A stretch of 64,000 bases of DNA, taken from Planctomycetota bacterium. Its GTDB lineage: Bacteria > Planctomycetota > UBA1135 > GCA-002686595. This document shows positions 22,325-31,325 of this stretch, one piece after another (the first letter of the stretch is position 1; every line of letters begins with the position of its first letter). Location: contig JAKLKU010000002.1 in NCBI GenBank assembly GCA_023150475.1, positions 1-64,000 of the forward strand, given 5' to 3'. The position numbers and the translations under genes were made by a program. The notes under the pieces were generated by a model, which saw nothing but the letters and a program-made list of their open reading frames with translations, was not told where the DNA came from and did no database searches.

Positions 22325-23065
22325 ATGCGATCGACTCTGCGTGCTCGTCGGGCGGGATTCACCATCGTCGAGCTTCTCGTCGTCACGGCGATCATCGCGA
22401 TCGTCGCAGCGATGGCGATTCCGAAACTCCAGAGCGCGCGCGTCGCGGCCGACGAGTCGGCGGCGATCGGCACGCTGCGCTCGATCTACGCGGCCCAGAT
22501 CCAGATCCAGGCGAGCCGTCTGATCGACACCAACGCCGACGGGATGCCTGAATACGGCTACCTCGGCGAGATGACCGGCGCCGCGCCGGCGCGCGTCTCC
22601 GGCGCGGGCGGCGCGCCCATCGCAGGCGTCGTCGGCGTCGACGAACTGAATCCAAGCGTGCTGGTCAGCGGCCTAGGCGCGGTGCAACAGTCGGTCGTCA
22701 CACGCTCCGGTTACGTGTTCCAGATCTACCTGCCCGCGGCGACGGTCGCCGGCGCGGTCGGCGCGATCGCCGAGGACGTCAACGGCGGCAAGGCGGCCGC
22801 GCCGTTCCCCGATCCGGTCAACTGCTCGCTCTATTGGTGCGCCTACGCTTGGCCGCTGCAGAAGTCGAAGAGCGGCGTGCACGCGTTCTTCGTCAACCAG
22901 GACGGGCAAGTCCTGAAGTCCCGCAGCACGGTGATCTCGTACTCCGGGCTCGCCAGCGCTCCGGCGTTCGATGCGGCCTACACGGCGCCGGGCGACATGT
23001 CGTCGCCCGCGGCGACGAACGGTGTGGTCGCAGTCGACGGCAACACGTGGGACTTGATCCCGTGA
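22325..23065 (+). CDS. type IV pilin-like / pseudopilin protein
   Basis: The ATG at 22325 has GGGGA upstream and gives 246 residues; a GTG at 22304 in the same frame is the alternative. The N-terminus is a class III prepilin signal: RRAG followed by FTIVELLVVTAIIAIVAAM, with cleavage expected between Gly and Phe and the conserved Glu at position 5. The mature globular part contains a Cys pair (CSLYWC) and a C-terminal beta-rich region. It resembles the pseudopilin-like proteins scattered through planctomycete genomes. No pilus assembly genes are adjacent, so its machinery is elsewhere. Confidence 0.88.
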   Translation: MRSTLRARRAGFTIVELLVVTAIIAIVAAMAIPKLQSARVAADESAAIGTLRSIYAAQIQIQASRLIDTNADGMPEYGYLGEMTGAAPARVSGAGGAPIAGVVGVDELNPSVLVSGLGAVQQSVVTRSGYVFQIYLPAATVAGAVGAIAEDVNGGKAAAPFPDPVNCSLYWCAYAWPLQKSKSGVHAFFVNQDGQVLKSRSTVISYSGLASAPAFDAAYTAPGDMSSPAATNGVVAVDGNTWDLIP

Positions 23066-23068
23066 CGC

Positions 23069-23269
23069 TCAGCTCGCGAGCGTGATCCACACGGTCGCGC
23101 CCGCGGCACACACGATCGCGAGCCAGAAGAGGACACGCGCGGCGCTCGGCGCTCGACGCGGAACGTCGCCGCTCGTGCGGACGCGCTCGCCGTCGCCGCG
23201 ATGGTGATCGAGCGCTGCGAACATCGGCTCGACCAAGTGGTCGTTCGGACGGCGCGGGAGCTCTGACAT
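23069..23269 (-). CDS. small C-terminally anchored membrane protein
   Basis: This 66-residue ORF starts at the ATG at 23267-23269. It has a polar, Arg/His-rich N-terminal half and a single hydrophobic helix at the C-terminus (LFWLAIVCAAGATVWITLA). It sits between the pseudopilin gene, whose stop is 3 bases away, and the divergent rnc gene, whose start is 31 bases away. That leaves little room for two promoters, which is the main reason for doubt. I recognise no family. Confidence 0.5.
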   Translation of the reverse strand: MSELPRRPNDHLVEPMFAALDHHRGDGERVRTSGDVPRRAPSAARVLFWLAIVCAAGATVWITLAS

Positions 23270-23300
23270 CGGTGGCGATCCTATACTGGCGCGCCCGTCG

Positions 23301-23963
23301 ATGGAGATCCCCCACGCGTTTCGCGACCCTGGGTTGCTCGAGCTCGCGTTGACCCACGCGTCGTGCGCGAACTCGCGCGACAACGAGCGGCTCGAGTACC
23401 TCGGCGACGCTGCGCTCGACCTGATCGTCGCGGACGATCTCTATCGGCACGCAGCGACGGCGCCGGAGGGTCTGCTGACGGAGCTCAAGGCGCAAGTCGT
23501 CGCGCGCAAGACGCTCGCGCGCGCCGCGCTCGAGCTCGGGCTGCACGAGCGTGCACGCATCGGCGGTGGACTCGCTGGCCGCGCGTTGCCGTCGTCGGTG
23601 CTCGCGAACCTCTACGAAGCGGTGCTCGGCGCCGTCTACCTCGACGCGGGTTTCGACGCGGCGCGCGAGTTCGCGGAGCGCACGCTCGCCGAGCCGCTCG
23701 CCGACGCACGCGCGGCGAAGTCCGAAAGCAATCCGAAACAGCGGCTGCAGCACCTCGCACAAGGCGAGTACGCGACGCTGCCGCGCTACGAACTCGTCGA
23801 AGAACGGGGACAAGCCCACGCGCGAGCGTTCTTGGTCCGTGCGTTCCTCGGCGACCGCTCGTTCCCGACCGCGTGGGGACGGACGCGCAAGGAAGCCGAG
23901 AGCTGGGCGGCGGAAGAAGCGCTGCTCGTGCTCGAAGCCGAACGCGAGGAGCCGCGCTCGTGA
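23301..23963 (+). CDS. rnc: ribonuclease III
   Basis: The 220-residue enzyme cleaves double-stranded RNA during rRNA and mRNA processing. The catalytic signature NERLEYLGDAALDL lies near residues 28-41 and the second acidic block YEAVLGAVYLDAGF near 105-118; both supply Mg-binding Glu/Asp residues. A C-terminal dsRNA-binding domain follows, ending in the conserved KEAESWAAEEAL helix. It is the first gene of an operon with mfd: its UGA overlaps the GTG of mfd by four bases. Confidence 0.95.
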   Translation: MEIPHAFRDPGLLELALTHASCANSRDNERLEYLGDAALDLIVADDLYRHAATAPEGLLTELKAQVVARKTLARAALELGLHERARIGGGLAGRALPSSVLANLYEAVLGAVYLDAGFDAAREFAERTLAEPLADARAAKSESNPKQRLQHLAQGEYATLPRYELVEERGQAHARAFLVRAFLGDRSFPTAWGRTRKEAESWAAEEALLVLEAEREEPRS

Positions 23964-26900
23964 GCGACGCCCACCGCTCCGCCGGCGACGGCGGAACGGC
24001 GCGGAACGACGCGCCGCTGCTCGATCCGAAGACGCTCGTGCGCACGCCGGGCTTCGCGAAGCTGCTCGACGAGCTCGACCGACGTCGCTTCGTCTCCGCG
24101 GGCGGCCTGTGGGGTTCCGCGCAGGCCCTCGTCGTCGCGGCGTTGCACGCGGAACGTCAAGGGCCGTGGTGGCTCGTGGTCTCGACCGACGTCGAACTCG
24201 AGAGTTTCGCGGAGGACCTCGAAGCGCTCGGTCTGCGTCCCGCGAGGCTCGTTTCGCGCGGCGGCGCCGGCGGGCGTGGCGACGGCGCCGACGCCGAAGC
24301 GGTGCGCGCCCGCATCCAACTCGCGCAACGGCTCGCCGGCAAGTCGAGCGATCGTCCGCGCGTCGTCGTCGCGTCGCTCGCCGGCATGTTGGAGCCGCTG
24401 CCGAACTCCGAGGAGCTCACGAAGCACTTCGTCGCGTTCGCCAAGGGCCAGACGCTCGACGTCGAGGACTTCCTCGCGCGCGCCGTCGACGCCGGCTACA
24501 CGCGCACGCCGCTCGTCGAGAAACACGGCGAGGTGAGTCTGCGCGGCGACATCCTCGACGTCTTTCCGTTCGCGGCCGAGCAACCGGTGCGCATCGAGCT
24601 CTTCGACCGCGAAATCGACTCGCTGCGCACGTTCGATCCCGCCGAACAGCGCAGCGTCGAAGCGTTCGAGAAGATCGAGATCTGCCTCGCCTCCGACCAG
24701 AGCCACGCCGAGCTCGGCGCGGCTCCGATCACGCTCGTGCCGCCGACGGCGACGTGGATCGAGATCGAGCCGCTGCGCATCCAGGACCGCGCCGAAGGTC
24801 TGCGCGTGCAGTCGAGCGAGCACCAGAAGGCACTGATCGAGCTGCGCTCGCGAGCCGCGGAACGCGTGCGTCTGGAACTGCAGAGCTTGCCCGGCACGAC
24901 GTTGACGTTCGACACGCGCTCGATCCAGGCGCTCGGCGGCGCGATCGGTCAAGCGGCGGAACGTCTGCGTCAGACGAGCGACGACGGCTCGCGGATCGTC
25001 GTGCTCTGCCGCAACGACGCGGAACGCCACCGTTTCGAGCAAGTGCTCGCCGAGAACGGCGGCGCACCCAACGTCGAGCTCCGTGTCGGTTCGCTCTCGC
25101 GCGGCTTCCGCGTCCCCGACGCGAAGCTCGTCGTCGTCAACCACCGCGAGCTCGCCGGCGTTCAAGGCGTGAAGAAGAGCGCCGTGCAGCGTCCGACGTA
25201 CAAGTCGCGCGCGCTGCAGTCGTTCTTCGACCTGAAGCCCGGCGATTACGTCGTGCACGCCGTGCACGGTCTCGCGATCTACAAGGGACTCGAGCTCCTG
25301 CGCCGCGGCGTCGGCGAAGAAGAGCACCTGCACCTCGTCTTCGCCGACGACGTGTCGCTCTACGTGCCGTCGAACCAAGTCGACGTCGTTCAGCGCTACA
25401 TCGGCAGCGGCAAGAAGGTCCCGCCGCTCGACAAGATCGGCAGCCAGTCGTTCCGCCGGCGGCGCGAACGTGTCGAACGTGCGCTCTACGACCTCGCCGG
25501 CGACCTGCTCGAAGTGCAAGCGAAGCGCGAAATGAAGAAGCGCGCGCCGTGGCAGGGCGAACCCGAGCTCGTGCGCGACATGCTCGGCTCGTTCGAGTAC
25601 GTCGACACGCCCGACCAAGCGACGGCCGACCGCGAGATCACGACGGATCTCGAAAGTGCGCGACCGATGGACCGTTTGCTCTGCGGCGACGTCGGTTTCG
25701 GCAAGACCGAGATCGCGATGCGCGCCGCGTTCCGGGTCGCGGCGGCCGGAGGACAGGTCGCGATGCTCGTGCCGACCACCGTGCTCGCGCACCAACACAC
25801 GGTGACGTTCCGCGAACGGCTCTCCGACTTCCCGGTGCGCATCGAAGGACTGTCTCGCACGGCGATCGGCAAGGAGGAGAAGCGCATCCTCACGCGCGTC
25901 GCGAACGGCGAAGTCGACATCGTGATCGGCACGCACCGCTTGCTCTCGAAGGACGTGACGTTCAAGAACCTCGGGCTCTTGATCGTCGACGAGGAACAAC
26001 GCTTCGGCGTCGTGCAGAAGGAGCACTTCAAGGCGCTGCGCGCCGACGTCGACGTCCTGACGCTCTCCGCGACGCCGATCCCGCGCACGCTGCACATGTC
26101 GCTCTCCGGTTTGCGCGACATCTCCGCGCTCGGCACGCCGCCGCCGGGCCGCCAAGCGATCGAGACCAAGGTCGTCGACGCCGAGGATCGCGCGCTGCTG
26201 CGCCAAGCGTTGCTCGCCGAGAAGAGCCGCGGCGGGCAGGTCTTCTTCCTCCACAACCGCGTCGGCGACATCCATTCCGTCGCGCGGGTGCTCTCGGAGC
26301 TCGTGCCCGAGTGTTCCTTCGCCGTCGGCCACGGCCAGATGGGCGCGAAAGAACTCGAACGCGTCATCGACGCGTTCGCGCGCGGCGAAACGGACGTGCT
26401 CGTCGCGACGACGATCGTCGAGAACGGGCTCGACATCCCTGCCGCCGGCACGATCTTCATCGATCAAGCGGATCACTACGGCCTGAGCGAGCTGCACCAA
26501 CTGCGCGGGCGCGTCGGTCGTGGACAGCAGAAGGCGTACTGCTACTTGCTCGTCGAACGGTACAAGCCGCTGTCGCACGTCTCGCGCGAACGTCTGAAAG
26601 CGCTCGAGGAGCTCAACCATCTCGGCGCGGGATTCCAGATCTCGATGAAGGACCTCGAGATCCGCGGCGCGGGCAACATCCTCGGCCCGGAGCAGTCGGG
26701 GCACATCGCTGCGGTCGGTTACGACATGTACTGCCGCCTCTTGCGGCAAACCGTCGAACGCATGAAGGCCGGTCTCGGCCGCGACGAGTCCGGCGGCGAC
26801 GCGGAACTCGGCGCGCCGATCGAGCTCGAACTCGGCTTGCGCGCGTTCTTGCCGAGCGCGTGGATTCCGTCGCACGACGTGCGGCTCGAAGTGCTGCGGT

Positions 26901-27268
26901 CGCTCGACGCGATCGCGAGCGACGCGGACGCCGAGAAGGCGGAAGCGCTGCTGCGCGACCGTTTCGGACGCATGCCGCCGGAGGCCGAGGCGCTGCTGCG
27001 TTCGTTCCGCCTGCGCGCGAAGCTCGCGCCGCTCGCGATCACCCGCGTCGCGTGGCGCGGCGACCACTACCAGGTCGAGTACCGCGACCGGCTGGCGATC
27101 GACTTCCTCTTCCGCGACCGCAACGTCGAAACGCGGCCGATCCGCACCGGGCTCGTCCACGTGATGACGCCGAAGAAGGTGCAAGACGCCGAGTCCGCGC
27201 TGCGTTGGCTCGAAGCACAGTTGCAGCGCACCTCGGGTGACCCGAGAATCCCGGCCACCCACCGATGA
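23960..27268 (+). CDS. mfd: transcription-repair coupling factor
   Basis: Starting at the GTG that overlaps the rnc stop, the protein has 1102 residues. Domains in order are the UvrB-homology module, the RNA polymerase-interacting domain (about residues 422-480, with GDYVVHAVHGLAIYKG), and the RecG-like superfamily 2 translocase. Walker A is CGDVGFGKTE near residue 574 and the Walker B box is VDEEQRFG near 673. The ETDVLVATTIVENGLD block and the TRG region follow. A C-terminal TRCF domain completes it. The protein pushes stalled RNA polymerase off DNA and recruits UvrA. Its stop overlaps the ATG of the next gene by four bases. Confidence 0.96.
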   Translation: MSDAHRSAGDGGTARNDAPLLDPKTLVRTPGFAKLLDELDRRRFVSAGGLWGSAQALVVAALHAERQGPWWLVVSTDVELESFAEDLEALGLRPARLVSRGGAGGRGDGADAEAVRARIQLAQRLAGKSSDRPRVVVASLAGMLEPLPNSEELTKHFVAFAKGQTLDVEDFLARAVDAGYTRTPLVEKHGEVSLRGDILDVFPFAAEQPVRIELFDREIDSLRTFDPAEQRSVEAFEKIEICLASDQSHAELGAAPITLVPPTATWIEIEPLRIQDRAEGLRVQSSEHQKALIELRSRAAERVRLELQSLPGTTLTFDTRSIQALGGAIGQAAERLRQTSDDGSRIVVLCRNDAERHRFEQVLAENGGAPNVELRVGSLSRGFRVPDAKLVVVNHRELAGVQGVKKSAVQRPTYKSRALQSFFDLKPGDYVVHAVHGLAIYKGLELLRRGVGEEEHLHLVFADDVSLYVPSNQVDVVQRYIGSGKKVPPLDKIGSQSFRRRRERVERALYDLAGDLLEVQAKREMKKRAPWQGEPELVRDMLGSFEYVDTPDQATADREITTDLESARPMDRLLCGDVGFGKTEIAMRAAFRVAAAGGQVAMLVPTTVLAHQHTVTFRERLSDFPVRIEGLSRTAIGKEEKRILTRVANGEVDIVIGTHRLLSKDVTFKNLGLLIVDEEQRFGVVQKEHFKALRADVDVLTLSATPIPRTLHMSLSGLRDISALGTPPPGRQAIETKVVDAEDRALLRQALLAEKSRGGQVFFLHNRVGDIHSVARVLSELVPECSFAVGHGQMGAKELERVIDAFARGETDVLVATTIVENGLDIPAAGTIFIDQADHYGLSELHQLRGRVGRGQQKAYCYLLVERYKPLSHVSRERLKALEELNHLGAGFQISMKDLEIRGAGNILGPEQSGHIAAVGYDMYCRLLRQTVERMKAGLGRDESGGDAELGAPIELELGLRAFLPSAWIPSHDVRLEVLRSLDAIASDADAEKAEALLRDRFGRMPPEAEALLRSFRLRAKLAPLAITRVAWRGDHYQVEYRDRLAIDFLFRDRNVETRPIRTGLVHVMTPKKVQDAESALRWLEAQLQRTSGDPRIPATHR

Positions 27269-28428
27269 ACGCCCTCGCGCTGATGCTCCTCCTCACGCTG
27301 CAGGATCCGTCGCAGCAGCAACCGGCTCCCGCTCGGCCCGAGGCCGCGGAGACCGCACCGCAGCGGCCGACGCCCGAAGCGCAGGAACCCGCGAATCCCG
27401 CGGGGGCGCCTGCGACGCCCGCGGCTCCGGCTCCCAGTACGGCGCCCAACACGGCTCCTGGCACGGCAAACGAAGGCTGGGTCGTGCTCGACAGCGCCGC
27501 GCTGATCGTCAACGAGGACATCATCACGGACGTGGAAGTGATCGCGGAGCTGCGGCGCGCGCTGAAGCCGTCGTCGACCGAAGCGGATCGCAATCGCGCG
27601 CGCGCCAGCATCGTCGGCGAGCGCGTGCGCAACTTGCTCCAGCAGCAGGCCGGGCAACTGATGGGCTACGACCAGAAGATGGTCGAGCGCTTCGTCCAGG
27701 ACCAGATCGATCGCCAGCGCGAAGAAGCCGGTGGCGTCGCGCGGCTCGCGAGCGAACTGAAGGCGCGCAACCTCGATTCGTTCACTCACCGCGACAGCAT
27801 CCGCACGCACGCTTACGGCATGTTGTGGCAACGCTCGCAGATGGGCATCGATCCGGGACCGAAGGGGCGAGTCGCCGCGGATCGGTACGTGCGGCCTGGC
27901 CGCTTGTACTTCGAGTTCGCGCGCCGGCAGGACGACCTCGCGAACGACCCGTTGGTCACCGTGCACACGGTCGGACTCAAGATCGTGCGTTCGGCGGATG
28001 ACGTGAAGTCCGCCCTCGAGGAGCTGCGCGCCGCCGTCGAAGCGAGCGGAGACTTCGACGGTGAGCTCGCGAAGTTCGACGGCGGACGCCTGCAGCCCGA
28101 AGTGCTCGCCGATCGCGGGCTCAGCGCGTTCCGCAGCAACAAGGAGCTGCACGAGTTCCTGAAGGACGCTGCGCCCGGCACCGTGTCGCCGGTGCTCGAG
28201 ATCCGCGAGCGCGAAGTCCTCACCGGCTATCGCCTGGTGTTCCTCTCCGAACGCAAGGCGCGCCCGAAGCCCGACTTCCAAGACCCGAAGATCCAGAACG
28301 GCCTGCGCGACGAAGTGCGCACGGATCTCGACGACCTGCGGGTCGGCGCGGGACTCGAGAAGCTCCACCGCGCGGCGTACGTCTGGCCGCCGGAAGCGCT
28401 CGGCCGCGAAGCGACGATCGAGAACTGA
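27265..28428 (+). CDS. SurA-like periplasmic chaperone / degenerate PPIase
   Basis: The 387-residue product begins with a short hydrophobic segment that may be a signal peptide, then 60 residues rich in Pro, Ala and Gln. A helical part (about 75-215) resembles the N-terminal chaperone domain of SurA, including VNEDIITDVEV and QRSQMGIDPGPK. The C-terminal region (about 235-350) has the GGRLQPEVL...F...L layout of a parvulin rotamase domain, but conserved catalytic residues are not clearly present. It overlaps the mfd stop by ATGA, so it is the third gene of rnc-mfd. An outer-membrane protein folding role is inferred. Confidence 0.68.
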   Translation: MNALALMLLLTLQDPSQQQPAPARPEAAETAPQRPTPEAQEPANPAGAPATPAAPAPSTAPNTAPGTANEGWVVLDSAALIVNEDIITDVEVIAELRRALKPSSTEADRNRARASIVGERVRNLLQQQAGQLMGYDQKMVERFVQDQIDRQREEAGGVARLASELKARNLDSFTHRDSIRTHAYGMLWQRSQMGIDPGPKGRVAADRYVRPGRLYFEFARRQDDLANDPLVTVHTVGLKIVRSADDVKSALEELRAAVEASGDFDGELAKFDGGRLQPEVLADRGLSAFRSNKELHEFLKDAAPGTVSPVLEIREREVLTGYRLVFLSERKARPKPDFQDPKIQNGLRDEVRTDLDDLRVGAGLEKLHRAAYVWPPEALGREATIEN

Positions 28429-28597
28429 GCTCGCGCCGGCTCGCGCTCGAGCGGGGCGCCATGAGCCGCAGGATTCGACGCTCTCCGGCGGCTCTCGGGC
28501 GGCACTTCCGCGGCTCACCCGGTGCTCACCCGATCCTCATGCAGAGGTCGGCGAACAGTCGGACAGCCTCCGCAAGCGTGGACGCGCCTCGGCCGCG

Positions 28598-28933
28598 TCA
28601 GCAGACGCGGCGGATGAAGGGCTTCATGAACTCGATGACCACGGCCTTCTCGTTCGAGAGCAGGCCGCCTTGTGCTTCGGCGCGCACGTGGAGCGTCGAG
28701 GAGGGCAGACCTTCGGGGCCGTCGACACGCAACGTCACGCGCGTCGTGCCACCGAGCAGTCCGCCCTTGCGTTCGCAATGCAGAGTCGTCGCCGCGTCGT
28801 CGGCGTTCAGCAACGACCACTGCCCGAGGTCCGCGACCATCTCGCGGGCGGCTTGGTAGAGCCCTTCACGCCGCAACGCGACGTGCAGAGGACGGAGCTC
28901 GGGCTTGTCGTGGCTCGGGTTCGTTTCGAACAT
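28598..28933 (-). CDS. conserved hypothetical protein downstream of rpsT
   Basis: The 111-residue soluble protein has no signal peptide or membrane segment. The distinctive part is a central CERKGGLLGGTTRVTLRVDG stretch and a near-repeat AEAQGGLLSNEKAVVIEF, suggesting two related beta hairpins. It ends MKPFIRRVC. I do not recognise a named family. It follows rpsT by 19 bases on the same strand and may be the third gene of the TPR-rpsT transcript. The 169-nt gap beyond it holds nothing I can identify. Confidence 0.65.
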   Translation of the reverse strand: MFETNPSHDKPELRPLHVALRREGLYQAAREMVADLGQWSLLNADDAATTLHCERKGGLLGGTTRVTLRVDGPEGLPSSTLHVRAEAQGGLLSNEKAVVIEFMKPFIRRVC

Positions 28934-28952
28934 CGCGAGCTCGCGACGCGGA

Positions 28953-29219
28953 CTACTTCTTCGCGCCCTTGAGCGCGGCGAGCTTGCGATCGAGCTGACC
29001 TTTGCGCCGCGAGGCCGCGTTCTTGTGGATCACGCCTTTGTGCGCCGCCTTGTCGACGAGCTTCATCGCCTTCTTGTAGGCGTCTTCGGCGCCGGCCGCG
29101 TCGGTGCGCGCGATGAACTTCTTCATCGCGGTCTTCATGCTGCCTTCGACCTGACGGTTGACCTCGCGGTTCTGGCGAGACTTCTTGATGTCCTTGAGGG
29201 CGGATTTGGTGTGAGCCAT
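28953..29219 (-). CDS. rpsT: 30S ribosomal protein S20
   Basis: The 88-residue, Lys-rich protein starts MAHTKSALKDIKKSRQNRE and matches bS20 throughout, including the KKAMKLVDKAAHKGVIHKNAA helix that packs on 16S rRNA helix 44. The length is normal. Its ATG lies 2 bases after the stop of the TPR gene, so its expression is probably coupled to that gene rather than driven from its own promoter as in E. coli. Confidence 0.97.
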   Translation of the reverse strand: MAHTKSALKDIKKSRQNREVNRQVEGSMKTAMKKFIARTDAAGAEDAYKKAMKLVDKAAHKGVIHKNAASRRKGQLDRKLAALKGAKK

Positions 29220-29221
29220 GT

Positions 29222-30553
29222 CTACTTCAGTCGTTCCATCTTCGCGGCCACGTCACGGTAGCCGATGTCGATTTCGTACACGCGGGCGTAGTGGCCGCGC
29301 GCCGAAGCGAGGTCACCCTCCGCTTCGGCGATCGCGCCGAGATTGTACAGGATCTCCTTGGCGCGCTCGTCGACCCCGGAGCCCTGCTCCAAGGCCTTCG
29401 CGTACTCCTTCTTCGCCAGGTCGAGGAAGCCCTTGGCCTGGAAACACTGACCGAGCCAGAAGCGCACGTCGCGCTGGAGGCGCGGCTCGGGCAGGACGCG
29501 CTGGAACTCGGCGAGCGCCGTGTCCAGCTCTCCGGTGCGCATCAGGCGCTTGCCGAGCTCGAAACGCAGCGGGAGCTCGTTCGGCCGCATCGCGGTGCGC
29601 CGGCGCCAATCGCGGACCTCGTGCTCGGCGAGCTCGCGCTCCAGCCGAGCCGCCTTCTCCGCGTCGCCCGCCTTGTCCGCGCGCGCCATCGACTTCTTGA
29701 GCGCCTTCGACTGCAGGTCGCCGGCCTTCGCGGCGAGCTCGTACGACTCCTTCCGGTAGGAGGCGGCGCGATCGACGAACTCCGCGGCGGCTTCGTAGTC
29801 GCCGAGTTTCTCGTGGAGCTCGCCGAGTTGGACCATCAGATCGACGTCGTTCGGCGCGTCGGTGAAACGCGCGGTCGCGCGGTCGAGTTCGGCCTTGAGC
29901 TCGTCCTCGGTCAAGTGCCGGCGTCGTTCGCGTTCGAGCGACTGCGCGCGGTCCTTGTCCTTGATCAAGTCGCGGCTGTGCTGCACCGACTCGAAACTCG
30001 TCTTCGCGAGGGCTGCCTCCGCGGAGAGGTCCTTGCGAGCCTTGAGCGCTTCCTGGTCGCGCGGGTCGGCGCGCAGCGCACGCTCGTAGTACTCGAGCGC
30101 CTTCAGCACGTCGCCCGACTTCTGCATCATCGCGCCGGCGCGCTTCAGACCCTCCGAATTCGAGGGCGCGATCTCCGCGACGAACTCGTACACGGCGCGC
30201 GCCGACTTGAAGAAGCCCGCGCCTTCGAGCGCCTGACCGAGCAGGAGATTGCCTTCGACGTCGAGCGGGTTCGACGTGAGGTAGCTCTCGAGCTGCTTCG
30301 CCGCCGCGTCGTAGCGCTTCGTCTTGAGCAACGTCTTCGCGGCGCCGAGCGGCATCGCGCCCAGCGCGGCGCGGAAGAGCTTGCTCGACTTCTGCTCCTC
30401 GAACTTGCGCTTCAACGCGCGGCGCAAGCCGCCGCGAGCATCGGCGAGGTCGGCGTCGAGCGCGAGCAGCTGCTGGTAGACCTCGATCGCGAAGTCCCAT
30501 TGCCGCCGGCGCATGGCCTCGTCGGCCTTCTGGAGGTGCTTGGAGAAGTCCAC
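29222..30553 (-). CDS. TPR-repeat protein upstream of rpsT
   Basis: I start this at the GTG 30551-30553 (443 residues). A longer frame runs to 30667, but the added residues are basic and look non-coding, and no good ribosome site decides the matter. The protein is almost all helix, with at least eight TPR-like pairs such as RRQWDFAIEVYQQLLALDAD, KALEYYERALRADPRDQEAL and GDYEAAAEFVDRAASY. There is no signal peptide. TPR arrays mediate protein-protein contacts; the partner is unknown. Its tight linkage to rpsT hints at a translation- or assembly-related role, which is only a guess. Confidence 0.8.
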   Translation of the reverse strand: MDFSKHLQKADEAMRRRQWDFAIEVYQQLLALDADLADARGGLRRALKRKFEEQKSSKLFRAALGAMPLGAAKTLLKTKRYDAAAKQLESYLTSNPLDVEGNLLLGQALEGAGFFKSARAVYEFVAEIAPSNSEGLKRAGAMMQKSGDVLKALEYYERALRADPRDQEALKARKDLSAEAALAKTSFESVQHSRDLIKDKDRAQSLERERRRHLTEDELKAELDRATARFTDAPNDVDLMVQLGELHEKLGDYEAAAEFVDRAASYRKESYELAAKAGDLQSKALKKSMARADKAGDAEKAARLERELAEHEVRDWRRRTAMRPNELPLRFELGKRLMRTGELDTALAEFQRVLPEPRLQRDVRFWLGQCFQAKGFLDLAKKEYAKALEQGSGVDERAKEILYNLGAIAEAEGDLASARGHYARVYEIDIGYRDVAAKMERLK

Positions 30554-30779
30554 GCGGCGGTCGAAAAGAGGCTCGTTCGTCCTCGAACACGGCCAACGGA
30601 GCGAAAGCACTCCTCTGGCCCGTTTCGAAGGGCGGAGGATTCTAGGGGCGGCCTTCCGGAGGGTCAAACCGCGCTATCCTGGGCCGCCCAGCGGCCCACG
30701 GCGCGACGCCAGCCCGCGCCGCTCGGGCCGCCCGCAGGACCGACCGACGCGCTCCACCCGCGACCCAGACCGCACGACG

Positions 30780-31325
30780 ATGACCGAACCGCTCCGCTAC
30801 CGCCTGACGCTCTACCCCGAGCCCGTGTTGCGCAAGGTCGCAGCCAACGTGCCCGCGTTCGACGACGACCTGCGCCTCACCGTGCGCGCGATGTTCGACT
30901 TGATGTACGCGTCGAACGGCGTCGGCCTCGCGGCGCCGCAGGTCGGGCTCGAGAAGCGCATCTTGGTGCTCAACGCGACTGGGAAGCCGGAGGACGAACT
31001 CGCACTCGTCAACGTGACGATCGTCGAGCGCACGGGCGAGAACACGCTCGCGGAAGAAGGTTGTCTGTCGTTCCCGGGCATCTACGCGGAGATCAAGCGG
31101 CCCGAGCGCTGTCGAGTGAAGGCGTTCTCGCCCGACGGCACGCCGATCGAGCGCGAGTTCGACGGCTTCGTCGCGCGCATCATCCAGCACGAGTACGACC
31201 ACCTCGAAGGTGTCCTGCTGGTCGATCGCATGTCCGCGGCCGACAAGCAGCGGCACAAGGCTGCGCTCCAGGACCTCGTCGACCGCTACCGTTCGCGCAC
31301 GGCGGCCGCCGCGCGTTCGCGTTGA
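30780..31325 (+). CDS. def: peptide deformylase
   Basis: The 181-residue metalloenzyme removes the formyl group from nascent N-terminal methionine. All three motifs are intact: GVGLAAPQVG (about residues 46-55), EGCLSFPG with the metal-binding Cys (about 98-105), and QHEYDHLEG with the two His ligands and catalytic Glu (about 137-145). Length and start are typical. The UGA overlaps a TTG start of ribF by four bases. The 226-nt gap upstream must hold the promoter and is shared with the divergent TPR gene. Confidence 0.97.
   Translation: MTEPLRYRLTLYPEPVLRKVAANVPAFDDDLRLTVRAMFDLMYASNGVGLAAPQVGLEKRILVLNATGKPEDELALVNVTIVERTGENTLAEEGCLSFPGIYAEIKRPERCRVKAFSPDGTPIEREFDGFVARIIQHEYDHLEGVLLVDRMSAADKQRHKAALQDLVDRYRSRTAAAARSR

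Noticed and set aside
29291-31321. Plus-strand extension of ribF back to 29291
   Set aside because: The added frame is antisense to the TPR gene and out of frame with def; ribF homology starts only after 31322.
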